A program made the position numbers and the translations under genes. Source: Brachypterus glaber (Eukaryota; Arthropoda; Insecta; Coleoptera; Kateretidae). From it: 64,000 nucleotides of DNA. The notes below the pieces were generated by a model. The model did no database searches, was not told where the DNA came from, and worked only from the letters and a program-made list of their open reading frames with translations. Shown here piece after piece: positions 44,444 to 56,673 of this stretch. The stretch is from contig OY294048.1 in NCBI GenBank assembly GCA_958510825.1, positions 25,307,887 through 25,371,886 of the forward strand, read 5' to 3'. The number at the start of each line of letters is the position of its first letter. Position 1 is the stretch's first letter.

Positions 44444-45620
44444 GTTGCCTTGGTTTTTCCAGGAAGTTCACAGCCCATGCAAAATCTGGTCCTGGTCCCT
44501 TTACAGTTGGAGTAGGTATGCCCTTGTTTCTTGCAATTCCAACACGTCACAATGTGTATTGAATTTGCTGATGTATTTTCCTGCGAAATTTGAGATACTT
44601 GTGATAACTTTGAACAGGTACAAACTTGAGAATCAATTTTTGACGGTTTTTCGATATATGCCAATTCTGGCTCGGGGATTTCTTTATTTTGAATAGCTGA
44701 GCTTTTTGTACAAAAATAAGCTTCATCTATTCTGCGACAGAGTTCAGATAAATGTGTGACATTTTTAATTTCTACTATAGATAATAATTATCTATAGCAG
44801 ACAATTATTGTCTTCTGTAGTAAGGCTGCAAGTTATTTTTAATGTATTTTAGTTTTTCGTTATTTGAAAAAGTTTTTGACAACTTGTCAAACAATGACAT
44901 CATGACGGCTATAAACAATGTGACAGATTCACTTTCGCCTTGTTTTCTGCTTTTAATTTGGTCCAGAAGTCGGTCATCATAATTTATTGGCGGAAAATCT
45001 TGTTTAAGTAATTTGACAATGTCTTGCCAGTTTGACACATTATTTTTGACACTTCTGTACCAAAACAAAGCATTTCCGGTAAATAATTCGACAGCAGAAT
45101 TAAAAAGGTCACTTTCAGGGATTTTTCTAGAGTTAGAAACTTCTTCTAATCTTTGTAAAAAATTAGATACACTTGTATTTTGACCGTCAAAAAATATTCC
45201 AAACTTGTATATCGGGAAAAAACTTTTGCACCTGTGTTTGTAAAGTACAATTATGAGCTTGCAATGAGGTATTTAAGGTATGATTATGAGTAAATCAAGA
45301 GTCTGTTCATGAATGTCTATTGATTCAGATTTGGACTTTGCTTTATTATGTAAAGTCGCCTTAAGATTCAAAAAGTCGGCCAACGTTTCGTTCTTGAAAT
45401 CTATTTGTTCAGGGACTTCAGGGTTAACTAACATACGTTTTACTCGGCCGGTATAATGAATAAGGCGAGAATTTATTCTTTTAAATTGAGAATCACGTTC
45501 ATCAGAATCGAAATCATTAACCGTTAATCGTTCAAGACCAACCGAAATGTTCTCTTTTTCTTCATCATACTCAAAATCGTTATCGACTATGTCTTTTAAG
45601 TCGACAGTTTCGATAAGCAT
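44416..45620 (-). pseudogene. Gypsy-2 Gag
   Basis: Three pieces: an acidic N-terminal region (45,620-45,273), the capsid-like core (45,068-44,805; NVSNWQDIVKLLKQDF, then DQIKSRKQGESESV), and the nucleocapsid (44,664-44,416) with one proper zinc knuckle CWNCKKQGHTYSNC and a second degenerate one (CMGCELPGKTKATC, His replaced by Lys). Frame breaks near 45,270, 45,100 and 44,790. Stops between the pieces show decay. Confidence 0.83.
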
Positions 45621-46575
45621 CGATAAAATTGAACATTTTTCATATTTTTCTTTTTTGTTTGTGGAAAACCTCTAATTCTCAGCTCATAATCGATTTCTGA
45701 CACTAACAAATATTTAATATTCATTTTATTAGCCATTTTTGAAAAAGTTTGAAAAAAAACACAGGGCAAAATTAAATTTTCTTAGGAAAATTTGAGATAT
45801 TAAGAGATAAAATTTTAGATAAGATAAGGAAAAGTTAAGATATTTAGATAAATACTTTGCGCTGGCTTTTGGCGGTGCTTATTGAGGAAACAACGCTTTT
45901 AAAGTCGGCTCAAAATATAAGATATTTACATATTATTTTTTGTTGTCAATTTTGTAGGTAAAAAAAATAATTTTAATTGCGTAAAAATACTTTTATAGAG
46001 GAAAAATACTTTTACACAGAAAAAATATTTTTAGCGAGAAGCATTCGTATTTTTAACGAGAGCAAATGTATTTTATTTTGACCCACCAGTGTACTGAACA
46101 TATGAAGATATTGGATGTTTTGTCTTTTTTTTATAAAAATCTTAAGATACTTTTGATTAAATTCTATATTTTTTGTTTAAAAAAAATATTTAAAGGTACA
46201 ATTTTTCAGAAAAATGTACTTTTTTTTATAAAAAAATTATTAAGGCAATATTTTTCAGATAAATTTATTATTTTTTAATAATATTTAGGTAAAAATATTC
46301 AGAACACTAGGCGGATAAAAATTTTAGAGACCAAAAAATTATTTTCTGTAAGGAAAACAACTTTTTATTCACCCTATCTACGGAAAAAAAATTTTATAGA
46401 GCAAAAAAAATTTTTTTACCATATCATGGCCATGCATGGGTGTGTAAAAACCTATTAATAGAAAGATACATTTTTAAAACTAGACATAATACATAGATAA
46501 TACTAATGTTGTTCCAAAATATTGAAGATATTTTACACAAAACCGTTAATTACCACCAATACTTCTTTAAAAAAC
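45621..46575 (-). other. Gypsy-2 leader
   Basis: AT-rich, no ORF. It lies between the primer site and Gag. Recurring phrases such as AAGATATTTAGATAA and (G/A)AGAAAAATATTTTT are seen. 46,507-46,520 (TTGTTCCAAAATATT) matches in inverse the LTR stretch near 47,190. Confidence 0.6.
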
Positions 46576-46589
46576 ACGCTTGGGCGCCA
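46576..46589 (-). other. Gypsy-2 primer-binding site
   Basis: On the minus strand TGGCGCCCAAGCGT starts two bases after the LTR end at 46,592. The TGG start and the location are as expected for a tRNA-primed LTR element. A near match (TGGCGCCCAAATAA) also occurs inside both LTR copies, which may confuse automatic boundary calls. Confidence 0.8.
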
Positions 46590-47246
46590 TTTGTAAGGAC
46601 TTTCTTCGCCTGTAGGTTATTATTATCAATAATAATGACCAAGGCAGGTCTGTTCGATATTTTACTTAAAAGCTTTAAATAAAATATCGGCGATAGCTCA
46701 GTGTAAGTAATACTAGTCGGGTTGCTAAAGGCGGGGTTCGGAAACGATAAAATAAAGGTGAGATAATCTAGTGTTGAGTAAAATATCTTCAATACGTACC
46801 TGTGTTTCTTATTGTGAAATGATTGGAAATAATTAAAGATAAGATATTTTAAGATATTATTTGGGCGCCAACCGTTAATATTTATTTTGTCAACAAAGTA
46901 GATAAGTGTTGGATAAACCCTGGCTATTTTATGAGTAACATTTGTTGGCAAAACTTAGGTGATATTAATATGTTATTAACGGATTTTGTTGTTTAGTTTT
47001 ATGATGAAGAAAGAAATAAAAGCAAAACAGAAATTTAAAAATCAAGTCACATTTAATACTGCTTAATAATATTTTTATCACAGGTTTATGAATAACAATA
47101 TTTGCTAAGTAAATTAAAATTATTTCCGACTGGAAATATTTTATATTAAAGATACTAAGTTATTTTAAGATAAAGATATTCAAAGATTTGGAACAACATA
47201 TGTAATTTAACGATAATTAATCAATTAGATTAATTAACATAGGTAA

Positions 47247-47486
47247 GACAAGCCACGAGGAATCTTTGTAAAATTAGCTACATACGAGGGGAAAGCTAAA
47301 ATCATCCAAAATAGAAAAAAATTAAAAACTTCTGCAATTCATATAAAGGAAGACCTCACAACAACAAGACTAAAACTATTACAAATGTCGTCTGAAAAGT
47401 ATGGGTTTAAGAACACATGGTCATTAAACGGTAAAATATTTACTATAATAGATGGTAAGAAAACTGAAATCAAGAAAATAACTTAA
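47247..47486 (+). pseudogene. LINE-2 ORF1, C-terminal fragment
   Basis: An open frame of 79 codons without a start, ending at TAA 47,484. It contains IFVKLATYEGKAKI, HIKEDLTTTR and NTWSLNGKIFTIIDGK, matching the last third of LINE-1 ORF1 (ITEDLTKFN and VWTQNGQVCTIYQGK). Truncated by incomplete reverse transcription. Confidence 0.8.
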
Positions 47487-47614
47487 AATATATGTTTATA
47501 TAAAAAAAAAACGAAATTAATGTATAATCCGGCGCGCAAGAAGATATGCTTCTTGAAAATATACTAAATTTATAAATAGGAATAATTTTAAATTAACTTT
47601 TTATTTTTAATTGT

Positions 47615-50600
47615 ATGATAGAATTTATTCAAAATTTGGAAGATTATAATAGTATAAATGCAATTTCAATAAATAGTAACGATAACTTAAATCTTAACGA
47701 AAAAAATAAACTAGAACATGGTTTTAATATTTTTCACACGAACATAAGAAGTCTGAATAAAAATTTAGATGAATTGGTTGTATTTTTGGAGTCTCTTGGT
47801 TTTAGTTTTGATATAATAATATTAACCGAAACGTGGAATATAGAGAATCTAGACATCTATCAAATAAAAGGCTACAAAATATTTTATAACGGTTCAAAAA
47901 TAAACCAAAATGATGGCGTTGTTATATTTGTTAAGAATTCATTAAACGTATCTGTTGAACATAGTATAATAAATAGGGATAAAATATGTGTATCAAAAAT
48001 TAGCTTTCTAATTGAAAAAAATGAATATAATATTTTTGCAGTGTATAGACTTAATCCGACAGACGAAAACGATTTTATTTCAGGGTTAGATAACTACCTA
48101 AAATCTAATGCCACTAAATATTTTAACATGTTAGTTGGTGACATAAATATAGATATTGGGAACTCAAATGAGACGTCAAATTCTTACATAAATATGCTAA
48201 GCTCACATGGATTTATTTCTTACATAAATAGCTACACTCGAAATGAAAAAAACTCCTATCCAAGCTGCATTGATCATATATTTATTAAGAAAAATGAGCG
48301 TTTATTATCGGAGAACCTTACGTCTTATATTTATGAAACCTGTATAACAGACCATTTTTCAATAATTTTAAATTTAAATTTACAAATTAATAATTCAAAA
48401 CCAAAGTTTTTAAATAAAGTAACAAAATCAATAAGTTATGAAAGACTTAATACATTATTAGAATCTGAACGGTGGGAAGACGTTTATAACAACACAAATA
48501 CTGATCTGGCCTACAAATTATTTTTAAAAAAGTATAACTTTTATATTGAAAAAAGTACAACAGAAAAAACTTTTAGAGTAAATAATAAACTAAAATCGTG
48601 GATATCAAATGGACTAATAGAGTCTATCAAGAAAAGAGATAGCCTAAAGAAAAAATGTATTCATGAAAAAAACACTGAGCTCTGGAATCAATATAAAAGT
48701 TATAGGAACCAACTTTCAAAACTGTTAAAAACAACTAAACAAAATTACTTAACAAAACAAATTAATGATTCAAAAAATAACACAAAAAAAAATTGGCAAA
48801 TGATTAAAAATACACATAATTTTGAACGGCAGTGTATATCTGAAATGCACGATAATAATAAGGTCATTCACACTAACAAAAAAGATATTGCAAATATTTT
48901 TATCAAACACTTTTCAATTGTTGGTCAAAAAATGGCAAACGCTATAAAAAACGATCCGCTTTCAGATATATCGAGTACACCTACACGCAAAATAAATAAA
49001 TCGATGTTTTTAAAGCCGGTTACACCAAGAGAAATAATTAAGGAAATAGACAGTCTTAAAACAAATACTTCACCAGGAATAGACAATATTACAACCAAAA
49101 CTATTAAATCAACAAAAAATAACATTGTAGATATACTAGTTTATATTATTAATTTGTGCTTTGAAAACGGAAAATTTCCTCAAGAGTTAAAAAAAGGCAT
49201 TATAACACCAATTTTTAAAAATGGTTGTAAATATACACCCAGTAACTATAGACCTATTTCAGTAGTAAACAACTTCGCCAAAATACTTGAGAAATGTATA
49301 GCATCTCGATTAAATAATTACTTAATAAATAATAAAATTCTGTCTGATAAACAATTTGGCTTTAGAAAGAGCTGTTCTACTGAGGATGCTTTATTTGGTT
49401 TTACTACAAATATTCACAAAAAATTACAAAAAAACAAGAAAATTTTGGCAGTCTTTTTAGACATGGCAAAAGCATTTGATAGTTTGTCACATGAAATACT
49501 GATTAAAATACTTGAAAGATACGGAATAAGGGGTACAGTTTTGGATTTATTTAAATGTAATCTTTTAAACAGAGAATCATTTGTTAAAATAGAAACAATT
49601 TTGAGCAATCCAGAAAAAATCAAGTATGTCGTACCTCAGGGAACAGTTCTTGGGCCACTATTATTCCTAATATATATTAACGAAATGCTTAAAATATTTA
49701 TTATTCCTAATATATATTAACGAAATGCTTAAAATATTTATTAATGGAGACGTCTATGCATATGCAGATGACACTGCATTACTGTTTTACGCAGATACTT
49801 GGGCAGAGGTTGTTGAAAATGCTGAAATAGGGTTATATAAAATAAAATGTTGGCTAGACAGTAACTTTCTTAGTTTAAACTACGAAAAAACAAAATTTTT
49901 AACATTTACCGCTACATCCAGAACACAACCTAACTTTAACGAGATAAAATTGCATTCAAAATGTGATTTAATTGATTGCACTTGCATGCGTCGTATTAAA
50001 CGTGTAACTAATATAAAATACTTGGGCCTTATGATAAATAGTACCTTGCGGTGGGATGTTCATGCCGACTTTTTAACAAAAAAAATAAGAAAACTTGTTT
50101 ATACATTTTATAAACTAAGAGAATTTTTACCTATTAAAATACTAAAAATGGCCTACAAGTCACTGGCTGAATCTATTTTATCGTACGGTATTATTATATG
50201 GGGTGCGACGTATGTAAGTCAATTAAAACCACTTATGGTAACACAGAATTGGATTTTGAAGGTGATTTTATCAAAAAATAAGCGTTTTTCTACTTATCAA
50301 GTTTTTCAGGATTCTGGTGTTTTGAGTTTGCATAATTTATACATTTTTCATGTTGCAAAATACTTATATAATCACAGCGAATTAAGAAACCAAATATCAA
50401 ATAATGTTAACACTCATAGCAAACAAGATGGAAAATTAACCCAGCCACACTCATCCACTACGCTTTATATGAAAACTATTGATGTAACTGTCTCTAAAAT
50501 ATAAAATCACATTCCACAAAATATTAGAAATATCAATAATTACAAACTATTTACAAAAAAATTGTTACAATTTATATTACAAAATGTTTCTTTACTCGAA

Positions 50601-50640
50601 AATATTTTGAAAAAAGAAATATCTTCCAGATATAAGATTT
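47615..50640 (+). pseudogene. LINE-2 ORF2: endonuclease and RT, split by a 40-bp duplication
   Basis: 47,615-49,720 encodes the endonuclease (NIRSLNKNLDE, LTETWN, VGDINIDIG, CIDHIF, ITDHFS) and RT up to VPQGTVLGPLLFLIYIN. A 40-base segment (49,661-49,700) is exactly repeated at 49,701-49,740 and shifts the frame just before the YADD box (near 49,761). 49,725-50,504 continues with YADDTALLF and the C-terminal part. A stop at 50,502 is followed in the same frame by about 45 residues that match the end of LINE-1 ORF2. Confidence 0.92.
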
Positions 50641-51045
50641 AAAAAAAAAATAAAAAAAAAAAATAAAAAAAAAATAAAATAAAATTATAACTTATAAAAT
50701 AATTCTTAGTATAGTTTAGTTATTTGAGTATATTGCACTTAAAATACTTTTAGTTAAATAGTTAGGCACAATACGATTTCAATGAAATCAGGTGCATGAT
50801 AAAAAAAAAAACGATAAAAAAAATATCTTGTAAAATACTGTATGATTTAAAACTCAATAAAATTTATTATTATTATTATTATTATTATTAATTAGGCAAA
50901 TTTTCATCACAGTAAGTAAAGATGTACTTAACTTTAAAAGATTGTATAGATGCATGGCTGGTTGTTACACACGACTGTAGAATCGAACCTGGCAAACTTC
51001 TAGCAACTCCTTTTTAGATTTTATCACCCAGAGACGATATAGATA

Positions 51046-51936
51046 CCCTAGTAGAAATTTAACCTTAGAATAACGTTTTTCTAACGTTAGAAAACTGTAT
51101 AAATGTACGTTATAAAATATGTGCAAATGTCCCGCTTTTTAACGTTAGAATCTAACGTTAGTTACAAACGTAAATCTAACGTTAGATTTTTAAGTTAGAA
51201 ATACGTTATAGGTACCCTTAATTTCTAACTTTCGGAGGGGCGTGACCAACTAGGAAATTTCTACCTGCATCACAAAATGGCAGCTGGAGATAAATTTATT
51301 CATATAAATAAATCTTAATATATTTTAACAATCATAATATTTTTAAATATAATTTCGTTACATTTATTTATAAAATAGCCATCTTTTTAGGTGGCCCTAA
51401 ATATTTTTCGTGTAATATCCTGCTATACTTCGATAAATACGTTTACCTCCCAGAAAAACTTTATATTTAGTTAGTTAATATTTATATATTATACATTCAG
51501 AATCTTAAAATATTTTTTCAGTTATAGTACAGCGTTGCCAGACTTACTATAATTTTGACTTTTGGGGGATATTTTTTTAAACTTATTATAGAAATAATAA
51601 ATAATTATCAAACCTAGGCACATAGCTGTCTGAAATGAGTATTTTCTACTATAGCTTATGTATTAATAATGGAAATTTAAAAAATATTTCAAGTTAGAAT
51701 AAGGTTAGAATTTAGTTAGGAAACTAACGTTAGATTTATGTATTTTATAACGTTTTTGTCAAACGTTAGTTTTTAAGGTTAGATTTATATATTCTATAAC
51801 ATTTTTGTCAAACGTTAGTTTTTAAGGATAGATTTATATATTTTATAACGTTTTTGTATAACGTTTGAGACTAAACATCAAAATTTCACTAATCTAATGT
51901 TATGTTAAGTTAGATTTATGTACTTCTCTACCAGGG
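51046..51936. mobile_element. MITE-3: 891-bp TA-flanked element in Gypsy-2 LTR
   Basis: Ends CCCTAGTAGAAATTT and (reverse complement) CCCTGGTAGAGAAG, flanked by TA at 51,044-51,045 and 51,937-51,938. The intact LTR near 22,350 has a single TA at that place, so this is a true insertion. The interior repeats TCTAACGTTAG and AAACGTTAG(T/A)TTTTAAGG phrases. No ORF. Confidence 0.85.
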
Positions 51937-52424
51937 TAGGTAGCATATATCATGTTGAATGAAATGTGATATCAGGTAATTAATTAACCAATTAATTATT
52001 TAAATATTGGAATATTCTAATCTGCACGGCTTGTTGTGGTTTCAGGTACCCGCTTCGGCGTGAGGTTAAAAGTCCACATGGTAACAAGACGTTGAGAGAT
52101 TGGAAAAAATCCAAGGAAAAGAAAAAAGCCCTGATATAAAACTATATTAGAATCTAGTTTATTATTTAGATAAGTGATTACCAGGGAAATATAAAGGTTT
52201 AAATAACTCACCTTATAATTAGAGCTTCAAGGTATATCAACAACACGTGAAGATATTCAAAAATACGTATGACATGTTTACGTCAGCGTAGTTGAATCGG
52301 AAAAGGATTTAATTGTTTCCGTGTATCGTTCACAAGGTGTCCGCAAGGCGGAAAAGATATTGATATTTTTGATGCGCGCACTTGTGGCGACGGACTAAAA
52401 TTTGATAGCGGAAATTAAAATAAA

Positions 52425-55053
52425 AAAAAAGGTACCTTAACGAAAAAAATACGATTTTTTGATTTTTGGGGTTTCAGATGCATTGTATATTTCTACGTTA
52501 ATTAGTGAAAGAAAAACATTAATATCTCCAATAGTTTTTTTATTATGATTTTTTTTGTAAAGGCTTACAAAAGAAAAATTATAAAAAAAGTCGCCTGTAA
52601 TAAAAATTATTAAAATTATTAGATGAGCATAATAGCATCTCTACTCAATATATCTTAACTTCAGAACACCTTTACTCAAAAAATATCTACACCATAATAT
52701 CTCTACTCAAGAATATACAGGGTGATCCTTTAAAAACGATCCAACCCAAATATCTCGCAAACTAAGCACAATACAAAAATTCTAAACAAGAGGTTAATTT
52801 GGGTCCTCAAGACGGAAATTTAAGTATATGATTTTGGGGGCTGTAATTTTCACCCCCTAACGACCCAGCTAACCCAACTTTAGAATCTTGAATAGCAACC
52901 GCCCTTTTTTGATGCGAATTTAAAAGAGCCTAAAAAATTCATATTTGGTTGAAATAAAAATTAAATACCAACCCTTAAATTAAGGGTGGATGATGTTTTA
53001 AAAGAATTGGTATAAAATATTAAGAAAAATATGTCAATATAAAAATAAATAATTTCAGTTTAATTCATGGTGGTTGTAACTTCTACCCTTAGCTACCAGC
53101 CACTTCAATTGTTATTTTTAATTAAACACCAACTCTTGCGACACTCTATTTTAAAGAGCGTAATCTATGGCACAGAAAATCCCCAGATACCGATTTTGGT
53201 TCGAATTGGCAATTAATGACACAAATCATCCGCCATGTTGACGCCGCCATTTTGATTTTTTGTAATTATGACAAAAAATTCGTAATCTACGACCCCGAAA
53301 ACCCTCTGATATCGGTATTGGTTTGGTTCGAATCGGCCAGAAATAACAAAAGTCGTCCGCCATATTGGCGCCGCCATTTTGATTTTTTACTTTGACCAAA
53401 AATTGGTAATCTACGACCACGAAAACCCCCTGATACCGATTTTGGTTCGAATCGGCCAGAAATCACAAAAGTCGTCCGCCATATTGGCGCCGCCATTTAG
53501 ATTTTTTGAATTTTGACAAAAAATTCGTAATCTATGACCCCGAAAACCCCCTGATACCGATTTTGGTTCGAATCGGCCAGAAATTACAAAAGTCGTCCGC
53601 CATATTGGCGCCGCCATTTAGATTTTTTGAATTTTGACAAAAAATTCGTAATCTATGACTCCGAAAACTCCCTGATACCGATTTTGGTTCGAATCGGCCA
53701 GAAATTAAAAAAGTCGTCCGCCATATTGGCGTCGCCATTTTGTTTTTTATTTTGACCAAAAATTCGTAATCTACGACCCCGAAAACCCCCTGATACCGAT
53801 TTTGGTTCGAATCAGCCAGAAATTACAAAAGTCGTCCGCCATATTGGCGCCGCCATTTTGATTTTTTTAATTTTAACAAAAAATTCGTAATCTACGACCC
53901 CGAAAACCCCTTGATACCGATTTTGGTTCAAATCGGCCAGAAATCACAAAATTCGTCCGCCATATTGGCGCCGCCATTTTGATTTTTTTTAATTTTGACA
54001 AAAAATTCGTAATCTACGACCCCGAAAACTCCCTGATACCGATTTTGGTTCAAATCGGCCAGAAATTACAAAAGTCGTCCGCCATATTAGCGCCGTCATT
54101 TTGTTTTTTTTTTATTTTGACCAAAAATTCGTCATCTACGACCCCGAAAACCCCCTGATACCGATTTTGGTTCAAATCGGCCAGAAATCACAAAATTCGT
54201 CCGCCATATTGGCGCCGCCATTTTGATTTTTTTAATTTTGACAAAAAATTCGTAATCTACGACCCCGAAAACTCCCTGATACCGATTTTGGTTCAAATCG
54301 GCCAGAAATTACAAAAGTCGTCCGCCATATTAGCGCCGTCATTTTGTTTTTTTTTTATTTTGACCAAAAATTCGTCATCTACGACCCCGAAAACCCCCTG
54401 ATACCGATTTTGGTTCGAATCGGCCAGAAATTACAAAAGTCGTCCGCCATATTGGCGCCGCCATTTTGATTTTTTTAATTTTAACAAAAAATTCGTAATC
54501 TACGACCCCGAAAACCCTTTGATACCGATTTTGGTTCAAATCGGCCAGAAATCACAAAATTCGTCCGCCACATTGGCGCCGCCATTTTGATTTTTTTAAT
54601 TTTGACAAAAAATTCGTAATCTACGACCCCGAAAACTCCCTGATACCGATTTTGGTTCAAATCGGCCAGAAATTACAAAAGTCGTCCGCCATATTAGCGC
54701 CGTCATTTTGTTTTTTTTTTATTTTGACCAAAAATTTGCAATCTTTGATCCCGAAAACGCCCCGATGCCGATTTTGGACCAAAATGAACCATAAATAACT
54801 AAATTAGGTTTAAAGTTTTTATTATAAATGATAAAAAATATTGTGTCGACCACGGGAGAACGGTGCATTTTTGCAAAGAGTGATTACTATTTTCGTAATA
54901 AGGATGGTTGAATTAGTCTTAAAAAAAAAATAAACTGCAGCTATAAGTGATTTGTAGTAAACGAAATTACATCCTTAATTTGTCCCAACTTCAAACTCGT
55001 TTTTCTCGAAATCTACTTTTTATGCTTAAGGTACCTTTTCGCGGCACCACACA
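52425..55053. mobile_element. Satellite-bearing insertion in the Gypsy-2 5' LTR
   Basis: The left end has AAAAGGTACCTTAACG and the right end (reverse complement) AAAAGGTACCTTAAGC about 18 bases in, so it has short inverted ends. It holds an AT-rich part with ATACAGGGTGATCC at 52,719, then a 121-bp satellite array (53,160-54,740), then a short unique part with GTCGACCACGGGAGAACGG. No ORF other than satellite translation. Superfamily unknown. Confidence 0.65.
53160..54740. repeat. 121-bp satellite, about 13 monomers, with higher-order pattern
   Basis: The monomer has TTCGTAATCTACGACCCCGA, TGATACCGATTTTGGTTC, AATCGGCCAGAAAT and GTCCGCCATATTGGCGCCGC, then T-rich sequence. It is GC- and CpG-richer than its surroundings. 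From about 53,766 three monomer variants alternate (AACCCCTTG with AAATTCGTCC; AACTCCCTG with ATTAGCGCCGTC; GTCATCTACG with GGCGCCGCC). Peptides on the minus strand (I-W-R-T-T-F and the like) are translations of the repeat. Confidence 0.93.
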
Positions 55054-55341
55054 CATTTAGACATGCTACAAAATTAATCTTCATTTTAGGGTTGGAGATA
55101 AATAAAACACACCCGGTACATCCCTTAAGATTTCCTTAAAAATTATCTCAATTTCCTACAAGATTACCTCAAAAAATCTTAAAAATTACTTAGAAAAAGT
55201 TCCCACCTTTGGAAAAAATGAGATTTTCTCTGATTTCTTCGAGAGATTACCTCAGTTTATCCCTCGATTTGGCCATATATTTTATTTTATTTTTTTTTAG
55301 ATAATTTTTTGCTCTCCTGGCCACATTTTAAAAGATAAAAA

Positions 55342-56673
55342 TTCGTAATCTACGACCCCGAAAACTCCCTGATACCGATTTTGGTTCAAATCGGCCAGAA
55401 ATTACAAAAGTCGTCCGCCATATTGGCGCCGCCATTTTGATTTTTTTAATTTTAACAAAAAATTCGTAATCTACGACCCCGAAAACCCCTTGATACCGAT
55501 TTTGGTTCAAATCGGCCAGAAATCACAAAATTCGTCCGCCATATTGGCGCCTCCATTTTGATTTTTTTAATTTTGACAAAAAATTCGTAATCTACTACCC
55601 CGAAAACTCCCTGATACCGATTTTGGTTAAAATCGGCCAGAAATTACAAAAGTCGTCCGCCATATTAGCGCCGTCATTTTGTTTTTTTTTTATTTTGACC
55701 AAAAATTCGTCATCTACGACCCCGAAAACCCCCTGATACCGATTTTGGTTCGAATCGGCCAGAAATTACAAAAGTCGTCCGCCATATTGGCGCCGCCATT
55801 TTGATTTTTTTAATTTTAACAAAAAATTCGTAATCTACGACCCCGAAAACCCCTTGATACCGATTTTGGTTCAAATCGGCCAGAAATAACAAAATTCGTC
55901 CGCCACATTGGCGCCGCCATTTTGATTTTTTTAATTTTGACAAAAAATTCGTAATCTACGACCCCGAAAACTCCCTGATACCGATTTTGGTTCAAATCGG
56001 CCAGAAATTACAAAAGTCGTCCGCCATATTAGCGCCGTCATTTTGTTTTTTTTTTATTTTGACCAAAAATTTGCAATCTTTGATCCCGAAAACGCCCCGA
56101 TGCCGATTTTGGACCAAAATGAACCATAAATAACTAAATTAGGTTTAAAATTTTTATTATAAATGATAAAAATATTGTGTCGACCACGGGAGAACGGTGC
56201 ATTTCTGCAAAGAGTGATTACTATTTTCGTAATAAGGATGGTTGAATTAGTCTTAAAAAAAATAAACTGCAGCTATAAGTGATGTGTAGTAAACGAAATT
56301 ACATCCTTAATTTGTCCCAACTTCAAACTCGTTTTTCTCGAAATCTACTTTTTATGCTTAAGGTACCTTTTCGCGGCACCACACACATTTAGACATGCTA
56401 CAAAATTAATCTTCATTTTAGGGTTGGAGATAAATAAAACACACCCGGTACATCCCTTAAGATTTCCTTAAAAATTATCTCAATTTCCTACAAGATTACC
56501 TCAAAAAATCTTAAAAATTACTTAGAAAAAGTTCCCACCTTTGGAAAAAATGAGATTTTCTCTGATTTCTTCGAGAGATTACCTCAGTTGTTTATCCCTC
56601 GATTTGGCCATATATTTTATTTTATTTTTTTTTAGATAATTTTTTGCTCTCCTGGCCACATTTTAAAAGATAA
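55342..56673. repeat. 1,332-bp tandem duplication of satellite, LTR end and flank
   Basis: From 55,342 the sequence returns into the satellite and repeats 54,010-55,341 with few changes. This includes the CTTAAGGTACCTTTTCGCGG element end, the last 17 bases of the Gypsy-2 LTR and about 270 bases of host flank. The offset is 1,332, close to eleven 121-bp monomers. It holds six satellite monomers. It arose after all insertions in the LTR. Confidence 0.88.

Larger units (their letters stand above)
47231..50890 (+). mobile_element. LINE-2: 5'-truncated LINE inserted in the Gypsy-2 5' LTR
   Basis: Starts within ORF1, has a broken ORF2 and ends in an ATT microsatellite at about 50,867-50,890. Comparison with the intact LTR at 22,185-22,205 fixes the site; AATTAG occurs on both sides and is a possible target duplication. 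Same group as LINE-1, but clearly diverged. Confidence 0.88.
46592..55070 (-). repeat. Gypsy-2 5' LTR, in four pieces
   Basis: LTR sequence occupies 46,592-47,230, 50,891-51,043, 51,939-52,424 and 55,054-55,070, in register with the intact 3' LTR. Between the last two pieces about 80 bases of LTR (ATTTTATTTTAAATAAAACA region) are missing, so the last insertion came with a deletion. The last 17 bases (CATTTAGACATGCTACA) recur at 56,386-56,402 through a tandem duplication. Confidence 0.88.
21682..56402 (-). mobile_element. Gypsy-2: gypsy LTR element spread over 34 kb by nested insertions
   Basis: Read on the minus strand: 5' LTR (55,070 to 46,592, interrupted), PBS 46,589-46,576, Gag, protease, RT, RNase H, integrase, PPT at about 22,912, 3' LTR 22,911-21,682. 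The 4-bp AAAT at 21,678-21,681 recurs directly outside the 5' LTR at 55,071-55,074 (and at 56,403-56,406 because of a later tandem duplication). Protein frames resume across each insertion. The element is dead, with many stops and shifts. Later insertions: 23,564-26,591, 29,508-35,609, 35,643-43,141, 47,231-50,890, 51,046-51,936 and 52,425-55,053. Confidence 0.9.

Noticed and set aside
53475..53500. CCATATTGG in the satellite as a serum-response (CArG) element
   Set aside because: It has five A/T bases instead of six between CC and GG, and it is simply part of a repeat.
53226..53759. Several minus-strand open frames with a shared I-W-R-T-T-F peptide, like a small gene family
   Set aside because: They are translations of the 121-bp satellite; the frame and ends follow the monomer, not a gene.
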